Below, in pieces: positions 1 to 9,330 of a stretch of DNA of 64,000 nt (position 1 is its first letter; the number at the start of each line of letters is the position of its first letter). A model generated the notes under the pieces. It ran no database searches. It worked only from the letters and a program-made list of their open reading frames with translations, and had not been told where the DNA came from. This DNA comes from Streptomyces wedmorensis (lineage in GTDB: Bacteria > Actinomycetota > Actinomycetes > Streptomycetales > Streptomycetaceae): contig NZ_JNWK01000016.1 in NCBI RefSeq assembly GCF_000716445.1, positions 1 to 64,000 on the forward strand, read 5' to 3'. The position numbers and the translations under genes were made by a program.

Positions 1-163
1 CGACTGGACCTACCTCCCCTACCAGGTCTACGCCAACTCCATCTTCAACGACACCGTCGGCAAGGCCTACGTCACCCCCACCAAGCTCACCGACGGCCTG
101 AAGGCCTGGCAGGACGCCAGCGTCAAGTACGGCAACGACCAGGGCTTCACGGTCAACAAGTAG
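1..163 (+). CDS. C-terminal end of an extracellular solute-binding protein (partial)
   Basis: The reading frame enters from outside the window and stops at TAG 161-163, giving the last 53 residues. The segment begins DWTYLPYQVYANSIFNDTVG and ends in QGFTVNK. The pattern of an aromatic-rich strand, a KLTDGLKAWQDA helix and a short tail is what sugar-type extracellular solute-binding proteins (ABC importer lipoproteins) show at their C terminus. A GC-rich hairpin follows, so this gene probably ends its own transcript and is not part of the downstream sugar operon. The family call rests on a short fragment and is tentative. Confidence 0.5.
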   Translation, partial: DWTYLPYQVYANSIFNDTVGKAYVTPTKLTDGLKAWQDASVKYGNDQGFTVNK

Positions 164-204
164 ACCCCCACGACGAGACGTGAACGAGTAGACGTGTCGT
201 GACT

Positions 205-231
205 CCGGCCGCCCTCTTCGGGGGCGGCCGG
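205..231 (+). terminator. Intrinsic terminator hairpin
   Basis: Arms CCGGCCGCCC (205-214) and GGGCGGCCGG (222-231) pair perfectly around a 7-base loop, 42 bases after the stop of the partial binding-protein gene. Like many Streptomyces terminators it lacks a clear U tract. Confidence 0.7.
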
Positions 232-272
232 GGCCACTCGCTGGCGCATTCTGTGCGCTTTCCGTCTGTGAA

Positions 273-288
273 TGTCATGGACATGACA
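273..288. promoter_or_regulatory. 16-bp perfect palindrome upstream of the sugar importer
   Basis: TGTCATG-GA-CATGACA is a perfect inverted repeat with 7-bp arms. It sits in the 388-base gap before the araF-like gene, about 260 bases upstream of its start. It looks like a dimeric repressor site; which regulator binds is unknown, as no regulator gene is adjacent in this window. Confidence 0.45.
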
Positions 289-369
289 GCTTCCAACTCC
301 CTTGGCTTTCCTCCCTGTTGTGCCTTGTGGGAGTGCAGGTCACGGAGACATCTCATCTTTGCACGGGGG

Positions 370-430
370 TTGACGTTGGGGATCCCGTGGCGGTGTCATG
401 GTGTTGCTCGTTTGAATCTGTTTGATTCCG
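370..430 (+). promoter_or_regulatory. Putative promoter and 10-bp direct repeat before the araF-like gene
   Basis: TTGACG (370-375) is followed 18 bases later by TGTCAT (394-399), a possible housekeeping-type promoter. Just downstream TTTGAATCTG (411-420) and TTTGATTCCG (421-430) form an imperfect 10-bp tandem repeat, the spacing of one helical turn. Tandem TTTGA-type repeats suit a sugar-responsive repressor (DeoR-like operators are often direct repeats), but that is inference. Confidence 0.35.
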
Positions 431-551
431 AGGGATTTTGATGACCGGGTGAGGCGCCTCTGCGCCCCGCGGCCCGCCCCTCAGCCCCGCACGAACCGCA
501 CGACCCGCACGCCCGGACGCGGCGGTCGTCGCCCGCCCTAAGGAGCCCCCG

Positions 552-1595
552 ATGTTCCGTTCCTCCTCTCGCCGCGTGGCCGCCGCCACGGGACTTCTCC
601 TCTCGCTCGGCCTGAGCACGGCCTGCTCGTCCGGGAAGACCTCCACCGCCGCCGACGACCAGGTCGCCAAGGTCGACGGAAAGATCTCGATCACCTACCT
701 CCAGAAGCAGGGCGACCAGGAGTACTTCATCGGTGAGGCCGCCGGCGCGAAGGCGAAGGCCGCCGAGCTCGGGATCGACCTCAAGGTCGTGAACCTGGGC
801 AACGACGCCAACAAGACCGTCAGCGAGGTGCAGTCGGCGATCGCGCAGAAGACGAACGGCGTCATCATCGTCGTGCCGGACCCGGCAGTCGGTCCGCAGG
901 TCGTGCAGACCGCCAAGGACGGCAAGGTCGCACTGCTGACCTCCGACGACCAGATCTGCACCACCGGCCCGGACCCGGCCGCCTGCGGCAAGGCCGACCT
1001 GGTGCCGCGGATCGGGTTCAGCGGCGCCCAGATGGGCGAGGAGGTCGGCAAGCGCGCCGCCGCCGAGTTCGCGAAGGCGGGGTGGACGGCCGCCGACACC
1101 CGGGTCGTCTCGGCGTGGAAGCAGGACGTGACCGTCTGCGGCGACCGGGTCGCGGCCGCGAAGAAGGCCTTCGACGCCGCCGTTCCCGGTGTGAAGACCA
1201 TCGACGTCCCCACCGACAACACGCCCACCGGAGCCCAGGACAAGATCGCCGCCACGGTCACCGCCAACGCCGGCGTGAAGAACTGGGTGATCTGGGGCTG
1301 CAACGACGAGAACGTGATGGGCGGTGTCACCGCGCTCGCCAACGCCGGCGTCAAGCCCGCGAACGTCGTCGGTGTCGGCCTGGGCGCCTACCTGGCCTGC
1401 AAGGAATGGCAGTCGGACAAGCCGAGCGGCATGAAGGCCGCGCTGTTCATCAACGGCAAGGACGTCGGCGCCCTGGCCGTCCAGACGATGTACGACAAGC
1501 TCAAGAACGGCAAGGACTTCCCCGCCGAGGCCTTCGCCCCGACCACCATGGTCGACCACGCCTCCTGGAAGACCGCGGGAGTCACCTGCGGCTGA
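552..1595 (+). CDS. Sugar ABC transporter substrate-binding lipoprotein (AraF-like)
   Basis: A lipoprotein of 347 residues. The signal peptide ends in the lipobox LSTAC, with the lipidated Cys at residue 25, followed by a Ser/Thr-rich linker. The periplasmic-binding-protein type 1 fold (about 40-347) resembles the E. coli L-arabinose-binding protein AraF: the DQ...VPRIGFSG segment in the middle, VPTDNTPTGAQDKI and the NWVIWGCNDENVMGGV stretch all align in order with AraF motifs. It should capture a pentose or similar sugar outside the membrane and deliver it to the permease and ATPase encoded just downstream. Start ATG 552 has the ribosome site AAGGAG at 540-545. A strong stem-loop after the stop would favour high expression of the binding protein over the membrane parts. 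Sugar specificity is not certain. Confidence 0.85.
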   Translation: MFRSSSRRVAAATGLLLSLGLSTACSSGKTSTAADDQVAKVDGKISITYLQKQGDQEYFIGEAAGAKAKAAELGIDLKVVNLGNDANKTVSEVQSAIAQKTNGVIIVVPDPAVGPQVVQTAKDGKVALLTSDDQICTTGPDPAACGKADLVPRIGFSGAQMGEEVGKRAAAEFAKAGWTAADTRVVSAWKQDVTVCGDRVAAAKKAFDAAVPGVKTIDVPTDNTPTGAQDKIAATVTANAGVKNWVIWGCNDENVMGGVTALANAGVKPANVVGVGLGAYLACKEWQSDKPSGMKAALFINGKDVGALAVQTMYDKLKNGKDFPAEAFAPTTMVDHASWKTAGVTCG

Positions 1596-1601
1596 GTGCT
1601 C

Positions 1602-1637
1602 CCGGCCGGCGGCGCCCCAGCGGCCGCCGCCGGCCGG
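1602..1637 (+). terminator. Intercistronic stem-loop after the binding-protein gene
   Basis: A 12-bp perfect stem, CCGGCCGGCGGC (1602-1613) with GCCGCCGGCCGG (1626-1637), starts seven bases after the stop codon. In sugar ABC operons such a structure usually protects the upstream mRNA or partly terminates transcription, giving more binding protein than ATPase. Confidence 0.6.
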
Positions 1638-1650
1638 TGACCCACTGCTC

Positions 1651-1717
1651 CCGACGCGTCGGCCCCCCCACCCCCGCCCACCGACGCGTCGGCCCCCCCC
1701 GCTCCCCGGCGCGTCGG
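1651..1717. repeat. Repeated 12-bp palindrome in the binding-protein/ATPase gap
   Basis: CCGACGCGTCGG, itself a perfect palindrome, occurs at 1651-1662 and again 30 bases later at 1681-1692, each followed by a C-rich spacer. A degenerate copy (GGCGCGTCGG) lies at 1708-1717 and a weaker one near 1738. It could form small hairpins in the mRNA or be a family of protein sites. Confidence 0.6.
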
Positions 1718-1779
1718 ACCCTGATCCCCCCGCTGCCCGACGCGCCGGGGCCTCTCCAGCCCCGCACCCTGTCTTCGAG

Positions 1780-3380
<1,601 letters not shown>

Positions 3381-3384
<4 letters not shown>

Positions 3385-4421
3385 CCCTCACCAGCACCCC
3401 CGCACCGACCGTCAAGGGCTCCGGAGGCGACGACGGCCGCGCGTCGCGCCGCCCCGCGTTCCTGTCCGGCGTCGGCGGCCAGAACATCAGCCTCATCGGC
3501 GCGCTCCTGGTCGTCCTCGCCCTGTTCGGCGTCCTCAACGACAACTACCTGAGCCTGTCCAACATGCAGGTGATCGCCGAGGCGGCGACCATCACCGGAC
3601 TGCTCGCCATCGTCCAGACCGTGGTCATCATCTGCGGCGGCCTCGACATCTCCGTCGGCTCCCAGGTCGGCGTGGCGTCGGTCGTCAGCGCCATGGTGTT
3701 CACCACCACCGGGTCGGGCGCCTTCCTCGGCATGGCGGCCGCCGTCGGCGTCGGGCTCCTCGTCGGAGCCGTCAACGGCGTGGTCATCGTCTACGGACGG
3801 GTCAACCCCACCATCGCCACCCTCGCCGGCCTCGCCGCCTACAAGGGCCTCGCCCAGCTCCTCTCCGACGGCCGCGCCCAGGGCTACGTCCTCAACAACG
3901 ACGTCTTCGTCTTCCTCGGCCGCGGCAAGATCGCCGGACTTCCGGTCATGGTGTGGATCCTCATCGTCGTCGCCGTCACCGTGCACCTGCTGCTCAAGTA
4001 CACGGACATCGGCCGCAACCTCTACGCGATCGGCGGCAACGACACCGCCGCCCGCCTCGCCGGCATCAGCATCAACAAGTACCTGATCTGCGTGTACACC
4101 CTGATCGGTGCCGTCGCCGCGATCGCGGGCATCCTGCTCACCGCCCGCACCGGGTCAGGGCAGCCGGTCTCCGGCAGCGAGGGCCTCGAACTCAAGGCCA
4201 TCACCGCCGCCGCGCTCGGCGGCGCCGCGCTCAAGGGCGGCAAGGGCGGCATCGGCGGCACGCTTCTGGCGGTGGCCCTCCTCGGCTGCCTGGAGAACGG
4301 TCTGACCGTCCAGGGCATCAACACCTTCTGGCAGAACGTCGCGCAGGGCGCCCTCCTCGTCATCGCCGTGGTCATCCAGCAGCGCCGCAGCGGCGAACGC
4401 GCCGTCGGCCTCCCGCACTGA
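3381..4421 (+). CDS. Sugar ABC transporter permease (AraH/RbsC-like)
   Basis: A membrane protein of 346 residues of the BPD_transp_2 type (AraH/RbsC family). A polar N-terminal tail of about 35 residues is followed by eight to ten hydrophobic segments. Typical family stretches are the GGLDISVGSQVG segment near residue 90, NPTIATLAG near 145, GGNDTAARLAGI near 215 and the AALGGAALKGGKGGIGGT glycine-rich loop near 280, the region that contacts the ATPase. ATG 3381 overlaps the ATPase stop. It forms the channel of the importer, and no second permease gene is present, consistent with a homodimeric channel. Confidence 0.9.
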
Positions 4422-4506
4422 CGGCCCCGCCCCCTGGGCGGCCGGGCGCGTCGTCCGCGCGACACCGGCCGTCCACGGGGCGGGAGTCCGTCGACCCGGG
4501 CGGTTC

Positions 4507-4947
4507 CTAGTGCCAGTTGCCGATCCTGACGTCGTGCGGGGCGGGTTCGCCCTTGCCGGTCTCGACGAGTTTCTTGAGGCTCATCAGGAAGGTGGCCCAC
4601 TTGGTGCTGCAGTGGTACATGAACTCCACGGGCTGCTGCCAGCCCGCGTGCCGGAACAGCACGATCGTGAAGCCGTCCTCCTCCTTGAGGTCGAAGTGGA
4701 CCTGGGTGCCGATCCACTCCTCGGGGCCGTCCACGACCTCCCAGAGCACGCTCTCGTCGGGCTGGGCGTCGAGGACCTTCATGTCGAACCCGCCGGGCTC
4801 GAATCGGAATCGGATGGTTCCTCCGACGTCGGGGTCGCCGGTCGTGTCCTCCGTCCACCAGCTCGCCAGGCCGTCGACCGTGGTCAGGGCCGTGTAGACG
4901 GCGGCGGGGGACGAGGTGACTCCGATCCTGTGCAGGATGTCAGGCAT
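4507..4947 (-). CDS. SRPBCC / AHSA1-like domain protein
   Basis: A protein of 146 residues with a START-like SRPBCC fold of the activator-of-Hsp90-ATPase (AHSA1) type. The N-terminal DILHRIGVTSSPAAVYTAL strand-helix, WWTEDTTGDPDVGG, and the closing helix STKWATFLMSLKKLVETGKG fit the family. Such proteins bind hydrophobic ligands; no catalytic residues can be assigned. It lies 25 bases after the ArsR gene and on the same strand, so it is probably the third gene of an SRPBCC-ArsR-SRPBCC operon controlled by the twin operators near 5788-5850. Confidence 0.8.
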   Translation of the reverse strand: MPDILHRIGVTSSPAAVYTALTTVDGLASWWTEDTTGDPDVGGTIRFRFEPGGFDMKVLDAQPDESVLWEVVDGPEEWIGTQVHFDLKEEDGFTIVLFRHAGWQQPVEFMYHCSTKWATFLMSLKKLVETGKGEPAPHDVRIGNWH

Positions 4948-4972
4948 CTCGCTGTCTCTCTCTCGTGAAGGA

Positions 4973-5308
4973 TCAGTCTTCCTGGTTGCGCTGGATCGCT
5001 TCGGCGAGGCGCTTGATGCGCTGGAGCCGGGCGTCCCAGGCGGTGCCGACCGAGGTCAGCTGAGCCACGGCGCGGGCGAGCTGGGCCTCGTCGACCTCGT
5101 AGCGGCGCTCGCGTCCGTACGGCGTGACGTGGACGAGCCCGACCCGGTGGAGGACGCCGAGGTGCTTGGCGACGGCCTGCCGGGTGATGGGGAGGTGTTC
5201 GCTCAGCGTCGTGGCCGTCCCGCCGCCGGTCAGCAGCAGGTCGAGCATCCGCCGTCGGGTCGGGTCGCCCACCGCGGTCCAGAGCTCGTCGTCGACGGTG
5301 GCGTTCAC
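4973..5308 (-). CDS. ArsR-family winged-helix regulator
   Basis: A 111-residue winged-helix protein: LWTAVGDPTRRRMLDLLL (helix 1), LSEHLPITRQAVAKHLGVLH (recognition helix) and the wing VTPYGRERRYEV. There is no obvious metal-binding Cys cluster, so it belongs to the SdpR/YbzH-like non-metal ArsR group often paired with SRPBCC proteins. GTG 5308 overlaps the stop of the upstream SRPBCC gene by 4 bp (GTGA), giving coupled translation. It very likely represses its own operon through the two 17-bp palindromes upstream. Confidence 0.85.
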   Translation of the reverse strand: MNATVDDELWTAVGDPTRRRMLDLLLTGGGTATTLSEHLPITRQAVAKHLGVLHRVGLVHVTPYGRERRYEVDEAQLARAVAQLTSVGTAWDARLQRIKRLAEAIQRNQED

Positions 5309-5769
5309 GGCGTCGACACCAGCCGGGCGACGTACGTGACCAGCCGGGGCAGGAAGTGGTCCCAGCCGGAGACGTGCTCGCGGTACTGCTCTTCGAGCAC
5401 GGCCGCCTCCCAGCCCTTCTCCCGGAACCCGGTCTCGGAGAAGCGCAGCAGCGTGCCCGCGCCCGACGGGATCAGTTCGAAGACGACCAGGAGCGAGTTG
5501 GCCGGCGTCGCGGCCTCGGCCCGGTCGTACACCCATCGGAAGGAGAACCGCCGCGGTGGGTCCGCCTCGACCACCGTGACCGGCACGACGTGCGCGTCCG
5601 GTGAGGTCCGGTCGCCGAACGTGATGACCCCGGTGCCTCCGGGGGTCGGCTCCAGCTCCGCCTCGTCCGGCCACCACTCCCGTAGGTGCTCGGGCCTGCT
5701 GACGACCTCGTAGACCACCTCGGGCCTCGCGTCGATGTGGATCTCGCGCTCGATGCTGCCGCGTTCCAT
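5305..5769 (-). CDS. SRPBCC domain protein, first gene of the ArsR operon
   Basis: A protein of 154 residues from ATG 5769, which has GGGAGAG eight bases upstream; a longer in-frame start at 5841 would lie inside the operator and lacks a ribosome site. The SRPBCC fold shows REIHIDARPEVVYEVV at the N terminus, REWWPDEAEL, a central beta-sheet (FSFRWVYDR) and a C-terminal helix (SGWDHFLPRLVTYVARLV). It is the AHSA1-like partner typical of ArsR-SRPBCC pairs. Its stop overlaps the ArsR start. Ligand unknown. Confidence 0.82.
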   Translation of the reverse strand: MERGSIEREIHIDARPEVVYEVVSRPEHLREWWPDEAELEPTPGGTGVITFGDRTSPDAHVVPVTVVEADPPRRFSFRWVYDRAEAATPANSLLVVFELIPSGAGTLLRFSETGFREKGWEAAVLEEQYREHVSGWDHFLPRLVTYVARLVSTP

Positions 5770-5787
5770 GCCGCTCTCCCAGCTTCT

Positions 5788-5850
5788 CGCAACCTTTGGT
5801 TGCGTAACAACTGTAGAGCCGCCCTGAGGCATGTGCAACATCTGGTTGCG
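5788..5850 (-). promoter_or_regulatory. Twin 17-bp operators upstream of the SRPBCC-ArsR operon
   Basis: CGCAACC-TTT-GGTTGCG (5788-5804) is a perfect inverted repeat. A second copy at 5834-5850 (TGCAAC...GGTTGCG) matches it at 14 of 17 positions, 46 bases away. They flank the likely promoter of the operon starting at ATG 5769. This is the expected arrangement for autorepression by the ArsR protein. Confidence 0.7.
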
Positions 5851-5889
5851 CCAGAAGTGTGATCCGGGTGCCTGAGCCGCGACCGCTCT

Positions 5890-6026
5890 TCAGCCCACCC
5901 GCCGGTAGACGAGGCACTGGTCGAGTTCCTCGGGGCTGTCGGTACCGGGACGCAGGAGCACCGCCGGGAGGCCGCGCTCACCGGCGTCGGCCGCCACGCC
6001 CTGGAGGAGGGTCGTCTTGTCCCTCA
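5890..6026 (-). pseudogene. Possible gene remnant, 45 codons
   Basis: In the gap between the ankyrin gene and the SRPBCC promoter the minus strand reads, from a GTG near 6026, VRDKTTLLQGVAADAGERGL and then LLRPGTDSPEELDQCLVYRRVG before a stop. Composition and third-position GC are those of a real protein, and the end looks like a normal C terminus, but there is no ribosome site and the frame continues upstream without a convincing start. I do not recognise the family. It may be the tail of a decayed gene. Confidence 0.3.
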
Positions 6027-6115
6027 CTTCGGCCCTCGGCCCCGGGGCGCCGCGTGTCAAACGCTCCGTGGCCGCACGCTGCCGCCGGGCGGGGCGACTT
6101 GCCCGGGCGGTGCTC

Positions 6116-7072
6116 TCAGTGGCTCCAGTAGTCCCGCTCCGGGAGCCGGACCCACAGGTCGGGCGGGCCGACGACCGGGCGGGCGTCCGCCGGGCGCAGT
6201 CCCGTGAAGGAGCACGCGTACGCCACGGGGTTGCAGCGGAAGAGGTAGCCGGCCAGGACCTCTTCGGGGGAGTGGTGCGCGTCCGGCTCGCCGCCCGGGT
6301 GCAGGTCCCAGGCGTCGAGCGAACCGTCGCGGGCGATGCTGCCCTGGTTGCCGCTCTTGGGGTTGGCGTACACGCCGTAGGCGACGGTTCCGGCGGACAG
6401 CCCGGTCAGTACGCCGGGCATCTGCGGGGCGTATCCCCACGGCTGCGTCACGACGCATCCGCCCGGCACGGAGGTGACTCCGACGATCGGCAGGATCTCG
6501 TCCATCTCGTACGCGTACGGATCGTCCACCACGTCGTCGGCGTCCTCGTCCGGCACCGGCGCCGCCTCCAGGCGCCGCACCGCCTCCGCCGCGTCGATGC
6601 CGGCCACGCAGGCGAGCCCCGCGCCCTCGTACGGGGAGACGCCCACGGCCGCGACGAGCCGCGCGGCCTCTGCGGCCACGGCCTGCTCCGATTTGCTCAG
6701 GCGCTCCCCGGCCGGCGGCGCGGCGAAGAGCCCCGGCGTCGGCCCGGCCAGGCTCAGCCGCCCCGGCGACCAGCCGCCGCGCTGCCGCCGCCACGGGTCG
6801 GCGCCGGCGGCGGCGAGGGCCGACGCGTTGTCGGGCTTCCTCGCCACGACGGCCGCCCACAGCGCCGTCACGCCGTTCTCCAGCGCGTCCACGTCCGCGA
6901 CCCGCCGCGCCAGTTCCGCGACCACCTCCGGCGAGCCGAACGTCGCGGCCTGATGCAGCGGGCGCCCGCCGCTCCAGACCTCCGGATCGGCTCCCCGCCC
7001 GATCCGTCGCCGGACGTCCTCGCAGTCGCTCCAGTCCCAGCCCACGCCGACCCAACCGTCCCCGCGCGTCAT
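6116..7072 (-). CDS. Ankyrin-repeat domain protein
   Basis: A soluble protein of 318 residues. Residues about 15-95 hold ankyrin-type repeats (GADPEVWSGGRPLHQAATFG, DVDALENGVTALWAAVVARK, ALAAAGADPWRRQRGGW). The C-terminal two thirds is an unrecognised domain rich in Asp, Gly and Trp. ATG 7072 has GGGGAGG nine bases upstream; the open frame extends further but with non-coding composition. It is divergent from the FUSC gene and probably a protein-interaction factor of unknown partner. Confidence 0.75.
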   Translation of the reverse strand: MTRGDGWVGVGWDWSDCEDVRRRIGRGADPEVWSGGRPLHQAATFGSPEVVAELARRVADVDALENGVTALWAAVVARKPDNASALAAAGADPWRRQRGGWSPGRLSLAGPTPGLFAAPPAGERLSKSEQAVAAEAARLVAAVGVSPYEGAGLACVAGIDAAEAVRRLEAAPVPDEDADDVVDDPYAYEMDEILPIVGVTSVPGGCVVTQPWGYAPQMPGVLTGLSAGTVAYGVYANPKSGNQGSIARDGSLDAWDLHPGGEPDAHHSPEEVLAGYLFRCNPVAYACSFTGLRPADARPVVGPPDLWVRLPERDYWSH

Positions 7073-7332
7073 GACCACGCCCCTCCCCAGTGACCGGCGG
7101 GCTCGGCGAGCCCGATCCCCACACGCTCCCACACGGGTCTGACACCCGGCTGTCGTGGGCGTGGCGGGGCCTGCGGGAAGCGGCGGCCCCGCGTGGGCTC
7201 CGTCCACCCGGGCAGGCGCACCGGGACGGGTCCGTACGCCTGGGCGGACGCCGGACCGGGCCCCGTACGGAGGGCATCGGGGAAGGTCCGGTGTGCGCGA
7301 GGGGCGGGCGAGGGAAGGGGTGACAGGTTCGG

Positions 7333-8577
7333 ATGGAGCGGGACGTCGAAGGTGAAACGAGGCAGCGGGTGGCGCGGCGCGATGGGCGGGGCGGTCGGTA
7401 CGCGGATGTCGTGGAGCGGCTGCGGCGTGATCCGTTCGTCGTGCAGACGGTCCGGTCGACGGCGGCGGCGACGCTGTCGTACGTCGTGGCGCTGGGGCTC
7501 AGCAGCGAGCCGGCGCCGCTGACCGCGCCGCTGACGGCGCTGCTCGTCGTCCAGGTCACGTTGTTCTCGACGCTCACCACGAGTCTGCGCCGGGTCAACT
7601 CGGTCGTCGTCGGGGTGCTCATCGCGATCGCGTTCAGTGCCATCGTCGGACTCTCGTGGTGGAGCCTCGCCCTGGTCATCCTGGCCTCCCTCGTCGTGGG
7701 GCGGCTGGTGAAGGTCGAGGAGTTCGTCCCGGAGGTCGCGATCAGCGCGATGCTGGTGCTGGGGGTCACCCAGGTCGCCCACACGGCGTGGGACCGGGTC
7801 CTGGAGACGCTCATCGGGGCCGTCGTCGGACTGCTGTTCAACCTGGTGCTCGCCCCGCCCGTCTGGGTGGACACGGCGGGGGACTCCATCGAGGACCTCG
7901 CGCGGAGGATGCGCAGGCTGCTGCTCGACGTGGCGGAGGAGTTCGCCGGCGCGACCCCCGTCGAGCGGGCGGTGGAACGGCTGCACGAGGCGCGGCGGCT
8001 CGACAACGACGTGGCCGACGTGGACGCCGCGCTGCGCACGGCCGAGGACAGCCTGCGCCTCAACCCGCGCGTCAAGGAGGGCCTGTTGCACCGCATGGTG
8101 CTGCGCACGGGGCTGGACACCCTGGAGATCTGCGCCGTCGTGCTGCGCGTCCTCGCCCGGACCCTGGCCGATCTGGCGAAGGAGCGGCCCGGCGTGGACC
8201 TGCTGCCGCACCGGACCGCGCTCGCCGTACAGGAGACGGCACAGCACATCGCCGACGCCTTCGTCAGCTACGCCGTGCTCGTCACGGCTTCCGGCAGCGA
8301 GGCCGCCGAGGCCGCCGAGGAGCGCCTCGCGGGCGAGCTGCGCGCGGCCCGGGCCTGCCGGGGCGGCGCCGCGGACCTGCTCCTCGCCCTCGCCCTGCGG
8401 GACCCCGACCGCTGGCAGCTCTACGGGGCCCTGCTCGCCGAGCTCGACCGGGTCCTCGACGAACTCGACCCCGAGCACCGGGGCCGGCGCCTCCTGGAGG
8501 AGCTCGACCGGCACGGCCGCGAGCGCCGGCGCCGCCTCTCGCCCCGGCGTTTCCGGCGCGCCTCGGCGCGGCCCTGA
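7333..8577 (+). CDS. FUSC/aromatic-acid-exporter-like membrane protein
   Basis: A protein of 414 residues. Residues about 35-185 form hydrophobic segments (AAATLSYVVALGL, PLTALLVVQVTLF, NSVVVGVLIAIAFSAIVGL, WWSLALVILASLVVG, LIGAVVGLLFNLVLAPP), followed by a long cytoplasmic helical domain rich in Arg, Glu and Leu. This is the half-size layout of the FUSC/ArAE family, which exports aromatic acids in some bacteria. ATG 7333 has AAGGGG about 12 bases upstream. Substrate unknown. Confidence 0.75.
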   Translation: MERDVEGETRQRVARRDGRGGRYADVVERLRRDPFVVQTVRSTAAATLSYVVALGLSSEPAPLTAPLTALLVVQVTLFSTLTTSLRRVNSVVVGVLIAIAFSAIVGLSWWSLALVILASLVVGRLVKVEEFVPEVAISAMLVLGVTQVAHTAWDRVLETLIGAVVGLLFNLVLAPPVWVDTAGDSIEDLARRMRRLLLDVAEEFAGATPVERAVERLHEARRLDNDVADVDAALRTAEDSLRLNPRVKEGLLHRMVLRTGLDTLEICAVVLRVLARTLADLAKERPGVDLLPHRTALAVQETAQHIADAFVSYAVLVTASGSEAAEAAEERLAGELRAARACRGGAADLLLALALRDPDRWQLYGALLAELDRVLDELDPEHRGRRLLEELDRHGRERRRRLSPRRFRRASARP

Positions 8578-8595
8578 ACCCGGCCGCACCACCAG

Positions 8596-8661
8596 GGTGC
8601 CATTAATGACTCGCCATGGCGCCATTGATGTGCCAACATGGCACCATCGATGGCGCGCCCC
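8596..8661. repeat. Three 22-bp direct repeats (iterated operator-like)
   Basis: GGTGCCATTAATGAC (8596), GGCGCCATTGATGTG (8618) and GGCACCATCGATGGC (8640) begin exactly 22 bases apart, two helical turns, and share a GGYRCCATYRATG core. They lie between the FUSC stop and the GtrA start, a 147-base gap. This regular phasing suggests cooperative binding by a small DNA-binding protein such as a ribbon-helix-helix factor; no such gene is adjacent. Confidence 0.6.
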
Positions 8662-8724
8662 CTGGCTTCCGGGTGGGGCGGCGCGCCGTCCGGGTGGGGC
8701 ATTCGGGGACACGGGGGGCCGGTC

Positions 8725-9249
8725 ATGGAGACAGCACGCAGCCGACAGCGGTCGACGCCCGGCGCCTTCGGCGCCTTCGCTCGTTTCGTGCTCTGCGGCG
8801 GCGGGGTGGGGCTCGCCTCCAGTTTCGCCGTGACGGCGCTCGCCGCGTGGATGCCCTGGATCGCGGCCAACGCCCTGGTCACCGTGGTCTCCACGCTCGT
8901 CGCCACCGAGTTGCACGCCCGCTTCACCTTCGGCGCGGGCAGCCGCGCGACCGTGCGCCAGCACGCGCAGTCGGCCGGATCCGCGGCAGCCGCGTACGCG
9001 GTGACCTGCGCGGCGATGCTCGTCCTGGCGGAGCTGGTGGCGGCCCCCGGCGCGCCGCTCCAGCAGGTCGTCTACCTCTCGGCCTCCGCTGTCGCCGGTG
9101 TCGGCCGGTTCGCGGTGCTTCGCCTCGTCGTCTTCGCCCGGACCCGCTCGCGCGCGTCGGCCGCCGTCCCCGTCACCCGACCCCTGTACGCGGCCGCGGC
9201 CCGGCCCCCCGCGCCGACGGGCCCCGAGGAGCTCTGCCGAGCGGCCTGA
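8725..9249 (+). CDS. GtrA-family membrane protein
   Basis: A protein of 174 residues with four hydrophobic segments: FARFVLCGGGVGLASSFAVT, IAANALVTVVSTLVATEL, a middle helix pair (SAAAAYAVTCAAMLVLAEL) and VVYLSASAVAGVGRFAVLRL. The motif LHARFTFG after the second helix is characteristic of GtrA proteins, which help move lipid-linked sugars or glycan precursors across membranes. ATG 8725 is preceded by ACGGGGGG; the frame is open further upstream but runs into the repeat array. Confidence 0.8.
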   Translation: METARSRQRSTPGAFGAFARFVLCGGGVGLASSFAVTALAAWMPWIAANALVTVVSTLVATELHARFTFGAGSRATVRQHAQSAGSAAAAYAVTCAAMLVLAELVAAPGAPLQQVVYLSASAVAGVGRFAVLRLVVFARTRSRASAAVPVTRPLYAAAARPPAPTGPEELCRAA

Positions 9250-9278
9250 CCCTTCCCGGTGGCTCGACCGCACCCGTC

Positions 9279-9319
9279 GGGGACCGGTCCGGCGCGAACG
9301 GGCGCGAGGGCCGGTCCCC
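9279..9319. terminator. Bidirectional terminator hairpin
   Basis: GGGGACCGG (9279-9287) pairs with CCGGTCCCC (9311-9319) between the convergent GtrA and thioesterase genes. Confidence 0.6.
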
Positions 9320-9330
9320 GGCGAGCGGGC

